A DNA stretch of 19,065 bases from JBMZCV01 sp049613665 (GCA_049613665.1 JBMZCV010000099.1:1-19065), one strand, 5' to 3'. Positions 1-8,058 are shown, counted from the stretch's first letter. Program-made: numbers and translations. The notes: generated by a model from the sequence alone, not told the origin.

Positions 1-5
1 ATTTT

Positions 6-8
6 CAT
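6..8 (-). other. Possible start codon at window edge
   Basis: On the minus strand an ATG at 8-6 is followed by AAA and AT, running off the window. An earlier ATG at about 29 is in the same open frame. In Flavobacterium and relatives gldE is followed by gldD, a lipoprotein that would begin M-K-. Only two codons are visible, so this is only a pointer to what may lie beyond the edge. Confidence 0.15.
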
Positions 9-73
9 AGGAAAGCAACAATTTTCCATTTTTTTACATCAAAAAACCATTTTCATGTTACTCATAAATTTAG

Positions 74-109
74 ATAGGTTTATAGACATTGTCTATAAAC
101 CTATTTTTT
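74..109. terminator. Perfect 14-bp stem hairpin with T-tract
   Basis: The arms ATAGGTTTATAGAC (74-87) and GTCTATAAACCTAT (91-104) are perfect reverse complements with a 3-base loop, followed on the plus strand by six Ts. It lies 46 bases beyond the gldE stop. The U-run is on the plus-strand side, so it would best stop transcription arriving from the left, while for gldE mRNA it forms a 3' hairpin without a U-tract. It may act in both directions or protect the gldE 3' end. Confidence 0.6.
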
Positions 110-150
110 GTAACTATTTGTATTATGACTATTTTAGGTAAAGTTAGGTT

Positions 151-1548
151 TTATGCTAAAATTTCGATTTTAATTTTTTCTATTCTATTAGCCTTTTTTT
201 GCATAACAGTAAACCTAAATTTTTCAAAAACAACTTGTTCGTTTTTATTCAGAAATTTGCCTTCGAGCTCCAATAATAAACCTGCTAATGATTCAACTTC
301 ATTTTGCACATCTTTAAAGGTTTGTGTGTCTATTTTCATGATTTTGCAAACAACCAACAAACTTGTTTTGCCATTGAAAATATAATTAAAGTCGTTGAGT
401 TTTTCATAATCGACATCGTCATCATCATTATCGTACTCATCTTTGATGTCGCCCACAATTTCTTCAATGATGTCTTCGAGCGTAATGAGGCCTGCTGTTC
501 CTCCATATTCATCAACAACAATGGCTAAATGTGTGCGTCTTTGCTGAATTTCTTTTAACAAATCTTGCACTTTTTTTGTTTCAGGCACAAAGAAAGCTTC
601 TCTTACCAAATTTTGCCACTGAAAAGTAGGTGGTTGATCGACATATTGCAACAAATCTTTGACATATAACAATCCTTTTATGTTGTCGATATCATCTGAA
701 TAAACAGGCACTCTAGAATATCCTTCTTGAATGAGTTGGGGCAACAATACATCGAAAGGTGTATTAATATCGGTTGCAAAAATGTCTAATCTGTTGTGCA
801 TGATTTGTTTTACTGCTATATTTCGAAAGGCGACAATGCCTTTTAGCATGTAAGCATCTTGTGGTGTAGTATCGGTGTGGCTAATTTTGGCAACCATATC
901 AATGGCTTGGTCAATTTCATCTTGATTAATAGCATTTTTCATATTGGCATCTATGCGACGTTCAAGTGCATTGGTGGTATAAGCCAAAAAGCGACTAGCA
1001 GGATAAAAAAGATTATACATAACCTGAATAGGCAAGCTCGCAATTCTTGCTAAGTGCAAGTTATTGACGGTTGCATATACTTTGGGCATCACTTCGCCAA
1101 ATAATACTAAAATGAACGAAACGACAAGTGTATTGATAACAAACTCAAGCCATATCGGATTGTTTCCAAAATCGAGAAGGTTGTTTGTTAAAAAATAAGA
1201 AATAATAATGATAGATATATTGAAAAAGTTGTTGGCAATGAGAATGGTGGCTAATAGATATTCTGGCTTTTTCAAAAGATGCAAAATGCGTCGATTTGTG
1301 CGATTATCCTTTTGTTTTAGGTCTGCTATTTGCTCTGGCGAGAGCGAAAAATAAGCTATTTCTGAGCCAGAGATTAGAGCCGAGCCCAAAATTAGAATTA
1401 TCATAAAAGCTAAAGAACCATACACAATGTTGGCGTTATAGTTGCTATTGATAAACGAGAACATATAAATAGAAAAAAAGCTTTCTATATATTCTAAATT
1501 ACTAGAGATAAACGATAGGTAATATTCCCCTTCCGAATGACTGTCCAA
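151..1548 (-). CDS. gldE: Gliding motility-associated CorC/HlyC-family protein GldE
   Basis: This is an inner-membrane protein of the CNNM/CorC (hemolysin-like) family. The N-terminal DUF21 membrane domain spans about residues 41-190, with SGSEIAYFSLSPEQ (60-73) and the GEVMPKVYAT segment (151-160) that is typical of GldE. Two CBS motifs follow: about 251-305 (EGYSRVPVYSDDIDNIKGLL) and about 320-370 (VVDEYGGTAGLITLEDIIEEIVGDI). An acidic stretch DNDDDD (373-378) and a C-terminal CorC/HlyC domain (about 385-455) complete it. GldE supports gliding motility in Flavobacterium, probably with GldD, and CorC relatives are linked to divalent-cation export. The first possible start is TTG at 1548, giving MDSHSEG-; ATG at 1464 (MFSFINSN, 437 residues) is the alternative and still contains all domains. 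It lies downstream of ssb, an order common in Bacteroidota. A mutY gene, often upstream of ssb, is absent here. The family call is firm; gliding in this organism is inference. Confidence 0.9.
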   Translation of the reverse strand: MDSHSEGEYYLSFISSNLEYIESFFSIYMFSFINSNYNANIVYGSLAFMIILILGSALISGSEIAYFSLSPEQIADLKQKDNRTNRRILHLLKKPEYLLATILIANNFFNISIIIISYFLTNNLLDFGNNPIWLEFVINTLVVSFILVLFGEVMPKVYATVNNLHLARIASLPIQVMYNLFYPASRFLAYTTNALERRIDANMKNAINQDEIDQAIDMVAKISHTDTTPQDAYMLKGIVAFRNIAVKQIMHNRLDIFATDINTPFDVLLPQLIQEGYSRVPVYSDDIDNIKGLLYVKDLLQYVDQPPTFQWQNLVREAFFVPETKKVQDLLKEIQQRRTHLAIVVDEYGGTAGLITLEDIIEEIVGDIKDEYDNDDDDVDYEKLNDFNYIFNGKTSLLVVCKIMKIDTQTFKDVQNEVESLAGLLLELEGKFLNKNEQVVFEKFRFTVMQKKANRIEKIKIEILA

Positions 1549-1619
1549 GACTATAAAGTTTGATTAGAAAATTTTTTTTTGATAAAATAAGTAATTGTTA
1601 AGCTTTCTCCATAGCAAAA

Positions 1620-1712
1620 CGGTCTGAAAAAAAGTGATAGATAACTTGTTTAAATATAGAGAAAATAAATTCTACAATAAATATAAGCTAAATTATCATT
1701 TTTTTCAGACCG
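1620..1712. repeat. 93-bp element bounded by perfect 14-bp inverted repeats
   Basis: CGGTCTGAAAAAAA (1620-1633) and TTTTTTTCAGACCG (1699-1712) are perfect inverted repeats around 65 bases of very AT-rich sequence. The element fills much of the gap between ssb and gldE. It could be a tiny non-autonomous element or a long-range stem in a ssb-gldE transcript. No clear target duplication is visible at its borders. Confidence 0.6.
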
Positions 1713-1770
1713 AATGTTTATTTTTTCTTTTTTTATTGCTAAAAAAAAGTGTTTTTGATGTTTTAATGAT

Positions 1771-1792
1771 AAAAAGAGGTAGCTATGCTATC
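1771..1792 (-). terminator. Possible intrinsic terminator after ssb
   Basis: On the minus strand, immediately after the ssb stop, GATAGC-ATA-GCTACC can pair as a 6-bp stem (one G-U pair) with a 3-base loop, followed by TCTTTTT. It is short, so termination may be partial, allowing some readthrough into gldE. Confidence 0.4.
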
Positions 1793-1795
1793 ATA

Positions 1796-2281
1796 TTAAA
1801 ATGGCAAGTCATCTACTTCTTCTGCAATAGGGTCTTTTGCTTGTGGTTCTATTCGTGGTGTACTTTGATAGTTATTTTGCGAATTATTAGTAGCAGGTTT
1901 GTTATAAGTTGAATTTGCATTGCTGTTTTGCCCATTATTTTCATCATCTGAGCGGCTACCTAGCATCTTGAAAGTTTGTACATTAATTTCTGTCATGTAG
2001 CGTTTGCTTCCGTCTTGTGCTTCCCAAGAGCGAGTTTTAATGCTGCCTTCTACATAAACTTGTTTGCCTTTTCGCAAATATTTTTCTGCAATTTCAGCAG
2101 ATTTTCCCCACAATACAAGATTGTGCCATTCTGTATTTTCTACTTGCTGTCCTTCTCTATTTTTGTATCTTTCTGAAGTGGCTAAAGAAAAGGCCGCTTT
2201 TACGGCTCCGCTTTCAAAATATTGCATTTCAGGGTCTTTTCCTAAACGACCAATCAACATGACTTTGTTTAAACTACTCAT
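1796..2281 (-). CDS. ssb: Single-stranded DNA-binding protein SSB
   Basis: This protein binds single-stranded DNA as a tetramer during replication, recombination and repair. The OB fold covers about residues 1-110, with MSSLNKVMLIGRLGKDPE at the N-terminus, FSLATSERYK (31-40), EWHNLVLWGK (51-60) and the conserved IKTRSWEAQDGSKRY segment (81-95). A Gln/Asn/Ser-rich linker follows (about 112-145). The acidic tip EEVDDLPF (154-161) is the standard partner-binding motif, so the protein is complete at 161 residues. The ATG at 2281 starts exactly at the conserved MSSLNKV-. A TATCTTTG promoter box and a perfect dyad lie upstream. It is on the same strand as gldE, separated by 247 bases that contain a weak terminator and an inverted-repeat element. 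Confidence 0.97.
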   Translation of the reverse strand: MSSLNKVMLIGRLGKDPEMQYFESGAVKAAFSLATSERYKNREGQQVENTEWHNLVLWGKSAEIAEKYLRKGKQVYVEGSIKTRSWEAQDGSKRYMTEINVQTFKMLGSRSDDENNGQNSNANSTYNKPATNNSQNNYQSTPRIEPQAKDPIAEEVDDLPF

Positions 2282-2319
2282 GGTTTTTCTTTTTTTGTGA
2301 TTTTTTTTGGGGAATTTTT

Positions 2320-2337
2320 ATTGTTTGACTAAACAAT
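2320..2337. promoter_or_regulatory. 18-bp dyad in the ssb leader
   Basis: ATTGTTT (2320-2326) and AAACAAT (2331-2337) are perfect inverted repeats spaced by GACT. The dyad sits between the predicted -7 box (2348-2355) and the ssb start (2281), within the first bases of the leader. This is a plausible repressor site or a small mRNA hairpin. The cognate factor is unknown. Confidence 0.45.
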
Positions 2338-2347
2338 GATTTCTTAA

Positions 2348-2355
2348 CAAAGATA
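2348..2355 (-). promoter_or_regulatory. Bacteroidota -7 promoter box for ssb
   Basis: On the minus strand TATCTTTG matches the Bacteroidota -7 consensus TAnnTTTG exactly, about 67 bases upstream of the ssb ATG. No clear TTTG -33 box sits 19-21 bases further upstream, so the match rests on the -7 element alone. Confidence 0.5.
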
Positions 2356-2444
2356 CATAAATTTGCAATTAATATACAGTATTTTGTCAGTTTTTTTTAT
2401 TTTTTTTAACCAAAAATTGCTACAACTCAAATAGATATTATGAG

Positions 2445-3491
2445 CTACAAAACCGAGAGAGGAAAGTGTATCGTTGTTCGGTTATTGACTATATCGCTCG
2501 CTATAATTTCGACTTCATACAATCCTTCTACCTCTGGAATAGGCACGATTTCTTGTAAAAAATAAATGCCTAAGCCGCTCAAATCTAGTGCTTCTTGCTC
2601 AAAATACAACTCATTATTTTCATCATAAATACGAATATATAGCCTTCGCAACTCGCCATTCAAATCTGTAACACTACCTAAAACAACTAGATTGCTTCCA
2701 GAAAAAACGGTTACTATATCATCGACTGCTGGTGTGGTAATATCGAAAGTGGGATAAGTCGTATCGCTAGAATTTTGGAGATAGAAAGTAGATGAAAAGC
2801 TTTGTAAATTATCTGAAATATCAAGACTATGTATTACAAGTTGATAGTCGCCGCTCAAAGCATAACTAGGCAGTAGTATGCTAGTATCTAAAATTGCAAT
2901 TTCGCCATTTAGCAGTCCATTGTCTGAAAACTCCCATGTTTCGCTGCCCAAATCGCTGCTGATGCCCATATTATAAGCTTGCAAGCCTTCATTGTCGCTA
3001 AAACTAGCCTGAATGTGAAGTATATCATTGCTCACAAAACTATCGTTTGCCGAAGGCGATATCACCGAAACAATAGGCATAATAGAATCTCCTTTGACAA
3101 TTTCAACATTTCGCTTTTCGATATTAGAAACATAATCGAAGTGGTCGGTACACTGAACTGTTATTTCATAAATACCTTCGACAATGCCCAAAGGAATAGG
3201 TATCATAAGTTGCAGTTCGCTATGTTGTCCAATTAAGTCTTTAGTAATAAGGGTGTCCCAATTTTCGCTTATCAAATTTGGCTGTCGAACATCTATACTA
3301 TAACTTGCTAAGTTTTCATTGTCGCTAAATTGAATAGAGATAGGCAAGTTTTGCCCAGAAAAAAAAGTAGATTCTGCTATTGGCAACAGCAACATTGTCT
3401 GCGGCATTTCAGTATCTAATTTTGAGTTTCCGCAAGATAGAATAAATAAAAAGAAAATGGAATAGAGGTATTTCTTTTTTTTCAACTCCAT
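2445..3491 (-). CDS. Lipoprotein with three Ig-like (DUF4625-like) domains
   Basis: The start is placed at ATG 3491, which gives MELKKKKYLYSIFFLFILSC: a basic n-region, hydrophobic core and LSC lipobox with Cys20. The open frame continues upstream to 3593, but those residues would bury the signal peptide. The mature protein (348 residues in total) is three tandem domains of about 100 residues. Each opens with a short 'P...I..P' strand followed by a 'SFSDNEGLQAY' type strand (SDNENLASY, SDNEGLQAY, TDLNGELRRL) and ends in 'GIYEITVQCTD', 'GDYQLVIHSLD', 'GLYEVEIIASD'. This periodicity resembles DUF4625 Ig-like domains found in Bacteroidota surface lipoproteins. No enzyme motif is visible, and a role in binding or adhesion is inference. 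It lies upstream of ssb on the same strand, with 163 bases between. Confidence 0.8.
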   Translation of the reverse strand: MELKKKKYLYSIFFLFILSCGNSKLDTEMPQTMLLLPIAESTFFSGQNLPISIQFSDNENLASYSIDVRQPNLISENWDTLITKDLIGQHSELQLMIPIPLGIVEGIYEITVQCTDHFDYVSNIEKRNVEIVKGDSIMPIVSVISPSANDSFVSNDILHIQASFSDNEGLQAYNMGISSDLGSETWEFSDNGLLNGEIAILDTSILLPSYALSGDYQLVIHSLDISDNLQSFSSTFYLQNSSDTTYPTFDITTPAVDDIVTVFSGSNLVVLGSVTDLNGELRRLYIRIYDENNELYFEQEALDLSGLGIYFLQEIVPIPEVEGLYEVEIIASDIVNNRTTIHFPLSVL

Positions 3492-3700
3492 CAAATGAAG
3501 CCAGCTAGTTTGATAAAAAGCGATTTTAGACATTTTTTTAAATGTTTTGTTTAGCAGGTTTTGCTCAAGAATATTTATCAAAAATTGAGCCATTGATGTG
3601 TCAAAACTATGTAGTGATATTTTATAAATAAAAAGATGACAAATTTCTGAATAATCAAAACATATTATTTTTATATCAAAAGCTCATGCTTAAACCGTTA

Positions 3701-3724
3701 CAAAAAACGCATCTAAACAGCTTC
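3701..3724 (-). mobile_element. Solitary end of a MITE-like element
   Basis: Read on the minus strand from 3724, the sequence begins GAAGCTGTTTAGAT and continues to GTTTTTTG. It matches the terminal GAGGCTGTTTAAAT...GTTTTTG of the foldback element at 11377-11537 at about 18 of 24 positions. It is bordered by TGA, compatible with a TNA target. No partner end was found to the left. Confidence 0.4.
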
Positions 3725-3727
3725 TGA

Positions 3728-3803
3728 GGTAGTCGTTCAAAAATTTTTGGGCATTTCAGAACAAGACAACACCTAATTGTCAATGCGTTAGCAACTAAAC
3801 GAA
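3728..3803 (+). repeat. Dispersed repeat A, copy 1
   Basis: A stretch of about 75 bases including TTTTTGGGCATTTCAGAAC and ATTGTCAATGCGTTAGCAAC recurs in inverted orientation at 11549-11624 with only scattered differences. It is non-coding and has no recognisable family here. Confidence 0.8.
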
Positions 3804-3848
3804 TGCTTTATTAAATCAATAGTTTGGGCATTTATACATTTTTTTATC

Positions 3849-3943
3849 AAAGGCTTAAACATACTATTTTTCAGTTCAAAAGGCTGTAAAACTTGCAAAT
3901 AGTGGCCACCTTAGCCTAAAAAAAATAGTATGTTTCCTTTGTC
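3849..3943. repeat. Long bulged hairpin
   Basis: AAACATACTATTTTT (3857-3871) pairs perfectly with AAAAATAGTATGTTT (3921-3935). Outside it, CAAAGG (3849-3854) pairs with CCTTTG (3936-3941) across a 3-base bulge. The loop contains an inner AGGCT/AGCCT pair and the palindrome GTGGCCAC. It may be a transcript-end structure for the 4018-7686 gene or a small mobile element. Confidence 0.6.
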
Positions 3944-4017
3944 AAAAGGCGTTTTTTTTATTCAACTGAAAATTGTTGTAAAAAATGTCCGAATCATTGT
4001 TAAATAGTGCTTGCTAC

Positions 4018-7000
4018 TTAAAAATCTAAACCTAAAGACCAATACAAAACGGCATCACTTCTTGCACCTGTATCTACACCCCAAGCTGCATCAAAACGCA
4101 AGAAATAGCCTAATATTTTGCTGCGTACACCTAGACCATAACCACCAACTATAGGGCTTCTAAAATATTTTACGGTAGCTTCTACGGGCGAAGGCGGGCC
4201 GCCTATGGTCACTACTGTAAATTGATTTTCGTCGTTGAAAGGCGAAATACCTTCCCACGCCATGCCTATATCCGCAAATCCTACGATTTGAAAATTTTTG
4301 AGAAATTCGGAGCGAATTGGTGTTAAGGAAAGGTAGCTAAAAATAGGTATTCGCAGTTCGCTATTGATTACCGCAAAGCTATTTCCATTTCTTACATTTT
4401 GCTTAAATCCTCTCACATTTGTGGCCAAAGACTTAAAGGCATAGTTGCCATTTTCATCGACAGGAGTAGAGTAGTCAAAATATTTTTCGGGATTGAAAGC
4501 CAACCAATTTTCTACGCCTCCTAAGTAATAAATCATTTTTTTGCTACCAAAAGAATGAGCAAACGCAAAACGGTTGGCAAAAATAATTTGTTTATGCACT
4601 TTTTGATAATGTCGAAAATCGCCACCGACAATACCTAATAAGCCTGTATTTTTGATGCTAAAATCTAACTTTTGGTCTGTAACAACAGCATCGAAAGGCT
4701 TGTGTACTTCGGCATATAACTTATATCGCATACCATTCAGGAGATTTAATCCTGTTTTTATAGTATTGTCATAGATGTATTCTAGTTTTGCGTGAGCCCA
4801 ATTTTCGTAGGCTGGCGGCAGTTCAATAGAAACTCTATCGGTTGCCAAAAACTCAATTCTATCATTTCGCAAGCCCACATGTCCTCGAAGGCTTGTGTTT
4901 ACATCGAAGGGATAGCTCAAGGTATATTGTGCATAGTTTGTGATGTTTTTGGCCGTCACAGGAAACTCTGGAAAGTCTGGAATATCTGTAATAATCAACT
5001 GATTTCGAGCCGATTTTCTATACAACAATATTTTTTTGTCCAACCGTTTTTTTAGATTGTGATATTCCAAAAAATATTCCATACCATTTAGGCCAAGCGG
5101 AAAACGAAAGCCGCCCATAATACGATAATTTTCCATCAAGTCGGTTACGCCAAATTTGAAAAAAGCATTTAAGTCTGGAACGCTAAATTCTACTGGCGTA
5201 AGGTTGAAACTTTCATAGCTATTGAAAATCACAGTATTGTCGACCTGCGAAACGACATGGTCTATGCTAAATTGTGTGAAATGTTTGCGAATATCTGTAC
5301 GCACAAAAATAGGTCTTTGCTTGTCTGCATCGCTTGCATTAGCATCTTTGTTATTTGCATTTATCGTATTTTCATCTACGATAGCATCTTCTTCCAAAAA
5401 GTCAAATTCGCTTTGAAAAAAGTAGTTTTCTATATCTACTTTTTTGCTTTTTAGACTATCAATAGCTGTTTCTTTGACCATTTCATCTTGCAAACTATCG
5501 TTATTTATAACCGTTTGACTATCAGTTTTTTCTGTTTCAATGCCTTTATTATTTTCTTCCAAAAAATCATCTATCAAAAAAGTTGCATTTTCTTCTTTTG
5601 CCGTTTCTTTTTCTTTAGGCGAATAGACTTTTAGCACTCCTTTTTGTATTAAGTCGGGCGACAAAACATTTACATCTCGCTCGGCTGCTCGTTTTTTTTC
5701 TGTTTTTTCAAATAGCTCATATTGCTTTCTATAAGATGTTTTTTTCAAAGATTTTTTTGCCAATTCTACATTTTCAAAGACTTTTTCTTTATGAAACTCA
5801 TAACGACTATTTCTATAAAACAATCGTATATCTTCGCCAGATTTGGTAGCAACATCGGCTTCTAAAATGCTTTCGGCATAATTGGTAATAGGATAGCTCG
5901 TAGCTGTTTTTTTGTAAATATCTTGATAGATAATTGTATCAATCAAGCCTTCTTGCTTCAAGTTTTCGAGCGGATAAGTAGGGTTTAAAGCAAAAGAATC
6001 TGGATAATATACCCGTATATCTTGCCGCACAAACACACTATCGAAGTGAGCAGCATAGCGATTATTAACGCCATTTTCGGTGCTCAAAAAAGCGATATGC
6101 GTGCTGTCATACAAAGAAGGAAAGTACTCATTTGCATAAGGCGTATTGGTAACTCGCACAAGGTTTCTATCCTTATTTTCGTCTAAGCCTGTATTTTTCA
6201 AATCATAGAAAAAAATATCGTTTTTGGTAGGTGGCAAAATCGTATCTAGGCGTTCTGTGCGAAGTGTATCTGTTGGGCGATTTGAAGCAAAAAGTATGCC
6301 TTCATGTTCGTCCATTTCTATGTAGCGAGGTTGCAATTCTGTATAAAAATCATTCGTTAAACGTGTTGTTTTTGTATTCGGAATAAAATATATCCACAAA
6401 TCTACTTGCCCACGTTGCACGGCCGACATCACGAGTTTTCGAGGGTCGCTCATAAACGAAATATCAACTACTTGCTGAAATTTTGTGACATCGTCATTTA
6501 TTTTAACATTTTTTTCTACATCATAAATCATCAATTTTATTTTGTCTCGTTTTTCATAGACTACGGCCAGTTTTTCGCCACTTTTGTCCCATGCCAACAA
6601 AGGATAATTGTCGGTAAAAGCAAGTGTATGAGATTTAAAGCCTGTTCGTAAAATGACTCTTCGTTCATTTGTTTCGGTGTTTAATACAAAGACTTTGTTT
6701 TTGCCAATTTCGCTTGTGGTATAAGCAATATATTTTCCTGTTGGGCTGACTTTCATTTCATCTAACAAGATATTTTTCTTCCGAAAATTTTTACCACTTT
6801 TATATATTAAACTTTCGTTTGAAATGCTATCACATTGCGTTATTTCTTGTCTATAGAGGTTTGAATAATAGTTGTTGAAGTCGTTAATGACATTTTTTTG
6901 CGTATTTCCCAACACAAATAAAAAGCCGCTTTCTATGCTTCTATTTATGCGTGTGAGATACAAAATATTTGGAATAGCCGTTTGCCCATTTATTTGAGCG

Positions 7001-7686
7001 ATATAATGCCACAAAGCATGACCAGCAAAAGTAGCTTCTTCGCCTTCTAGCTTGTTGAAGTCGGTATAATCGCCACGCAAAATACCTGCTCGCAGGCGGT
7101 CGTCCATTTCGGGCGACCATTCTTCGCCAACATAAGATACCAAGCCATTGACAAACCAATCAGGTAGATTGAGCAAAACAGCATTTTGCAAAATTTCTTG
7201 AATATTTGAGCCGAAAATCATTTTTTCGAGTGATACTCTCACAATGCCTTCTCGAATCTGCCGAGCTAAATTTTGATGATTGCCATCGAAATGAACAAAA
7301 ATTTTGTTTCCTATAATTTTTGTTACACCACCAGTATTATTTCGCTCTATATTGAGGCCGATATTGGTTTGTTTGAGGTCAGACAAATTATGATATACCA
7401 TAATTTCGACTTTCGTATTATTTTTATATTCCAATTTACTTTCGATGTCTGCCAGCGTTGTTTCGGCCAAAACTACCGTAAATTTGCACAAATCATAGCC
7501 ACCCTGATAATAATAAGTTATAAAATTGTCGGACTCATAGTACGACCAAATAAAATCGTGATATTGCACTCGATTTTGGCCAAAAGTTGTATAAAACCCT
7601 TGTGCTTGTAGCGTGTTTGAGGAGTTGAAAAGAGTTGAGGAAAAAGCTACTACTATAAAGAGTAAGATTTTTAGGTGAATATTCAT
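4018..7686 (-). CDS. Peptidase-MA-like / TolB-propeller / Omp85-barrel outer membrane protein
   Basis: This is a 1222-residue exported protein. A signal peptide spans about 1-29 (ending NTLQAQ-GFYTT). Residues 30-285 resemble the peptidase-MA-like region of Bacteroidota TolB-type proteins, but where a zinc HExxH would be expected the sequence is REGIVR (145-150), so activity is unlikely. PD40/TolB-like propeller blades follow (about 305-545), for example KVSPTGKYIAYTT, WDKSGEKLAVVYE and TRLTNDFYTELQPRY. A charged, disordered linker covers about 630-800. The C-terminal 400 residues look like a beta-barrel, with VRGF (1091-1094), the Omp85/BamA loop-6 motif, then NGNSFAVINSELRIPI (1100-1115), and a terminal Phe in SLGLDF. 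It probably sits in the outer membrane with periplasmic domains. Related proteins are often annotated as TolB or 'biopolymer transporter'; a role in secretion or assembly is inference. Confidence 0.8.
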   Translation of the reverse strand: MNIHLKILLFIVVAFSSTLFNSSNTLQAQGFYTTFGQNRVQYHDFIWSYYESDNFITYYYQGGYDLCKFTVVLAETTLADIESKLEYKNNTKVEIMVYHNLSDLKQTNIGLNIERNNTGGVTKIIGNKIFVHFDGNHQNLARQIREGIVRVSLEKMIFGSNIQEILQNAVLLNLPDWFVNGLVSYVGEEWSPEMDDRLRAGILRGDYTDFNKLEGEEATFAGHALWHYIAQINGQTAIPNILYLTRINRSIESGFLFVLGNTQKNVINDFNNYYSNLYRQEITQCDSISNESLIYKSGKNFRKKNILLDEMKVSPTGKYIAYTTSEIGKNKVFVLNTETNERRVILRTGFKSHTLAFTDNYPLLAWDKSGEKLAVVYEKRDKIKLMIYDVEKNVKINDDVTKFQQVVDISFMSDPRKLVMSAVQRGQVDLWIYFIPNTKTTRLTNDFYTELQPRYIEMDEHEGILFASNRPTDTLRTERLDTILPPTKNDIFFYDLKNTGLDENKDRNLVRVTNTPYANEYFPSLYDSTHIAFLSTENGVNNRYAAHFDSVFVRQDIRVYYPDSFALNPTYPLENLKQEGLIDTIIYQDIYKKTATSYPITNYAESILEADVATKSGEDIRLFYRNSRYEFHKEKVFENVELAKKSLKKTSYRKQYELFEKTEKKRAAERDVNVLSPDLIQKGVLKVYSPKEKETAKEENATFLIDDFLEENNKGIETEKTDSQTVINNDSLQDEMVKETAIDSLKSKKVDIENYFFQSEFDFLEEDAIVDENTINANNKDANASDADKQRPIFVRTDIRKHFTQFSIDHVVSQVDNTVIFNSYESFNLTPVEFSVPDLNAFFKFGVTDLMENYRIMGGFRFPLGLNGMEYFLEYHNLKKRLDKKILLYRKSARNQLIITDIPDFPEFPVTAKNITNYAQYTLSYPFDVNTSLRGHVGLRNDRIEFLATDRVSIELPPAYENWAHAKLEYIYDNTIKTGLNLLNGMRYKLYAEVHKPFDAVVTDQKLDFSIKNTGLLGIVGGDFRHYQKVHKQIIFANRFAFAHSFGSKKMIYYLGGVENWLAFNPEKYFDYSTPVDENGNYAFKSLATNVRGFKQNVRNGNSFAVINSELRIPIFSYLSLTPIRSEFLKNFQIVGFADIGMAWEGISPFNDENQFTVVTIGGPPSPVEATVKYFRSPIVGGYGLGVRSKILGYFLRFDAAWGVDTGARSDAVLYWSLGLDF

Positions 7687-7952
7687 GCTTTGTAGTTTTT
7701 TGGTTTGTGTATGTTATTAGCGGTCAATTCAAAATATTGTTATGAAAATATACTTTATGCAATATATGGATTACTCAATTTACTAAAATTCTAAGTTTTT
7801 TTCAAGAAAACTTTTTCTAACAATAAGTATTCAAGCAAATTTGTGCTATAAATGGTGGAAGCTAACTCCTTAATTTTCGAGATGTAAGAGCAAATCGCTT
7901 TATTTATTGTAGCTATTTTGGCCCAAAAAGCTTATACCCAAACAATGTCTCA

Positions 7953-7991
7953 TTATAGAAAAACATTTTAATGTAAAATGCTTTTCTATAA
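7953..7991. repeat. 17-bp stem, 5-base loop hairpin
   Basis: TTATAGAAAAACATTTT (7953-7969) and AAAATGCTTTTCTATAA (7975-7991) pair at 16 of 17 positions around AATGT. It lies between divergent genes, where an intrinsic terminator is not expected, so it may be an operator, the end of a small RNA, or a mobile-element relic. Confidence 0.6.
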
Positions 7992-8058
7992 AACGATAAC
8001 AAAAACAATGCTATTGTGTTTTGTGAATCGAAAAAAAACACTTTTATAAAAAAACGCT

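Larger units (their letters stand above)
3492..4017. other. 526-bp intergenic space built from repeats and dyads
   Basis: No credible gene is seen. The space contains a solitary MITE-like end (3701-3724), one copy of a dispersed repeat (3728-3803) and a large bulged hairpin (3849-3943). The string TTTGGGCATTT occurs twice, near 3747 and near 3823. The material looks like accumulated mobile-element debris downstream of the TolB/Omp85 gene. Confidence 0.7.

Noticed and set aside
145..1548. gldE tail as evidence that gldD follows immediately
   Set aside because: The 150 bases after gldE contain a strong hairpin and only two codons of a possible start at the window edge; the next gene cannot be identified.
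1634..1912. A 92-codon plus-strand open frame rich in Phe, Leu and Lys
   Set aside because: It runs through the inverted-repeat element and over the ssb 3' end in antisense, has no recognisable domain, and looks like the chance product of AT-rich DNA.
3492..3593. N-terminal extension of the Ig-like lipoprotein
   Set aside because: The open frame continues upstream, but using it would place 34 residues before a perfect lipoprotein signal peptide; ATG 3491 is the sensible start.
6941..7159. A 72-codon minus-strand open frame inside the TolB/Omp85 gene
   Set aside because: It is a frame-shifted shadow of the large, domain-supported protein on the same strand.
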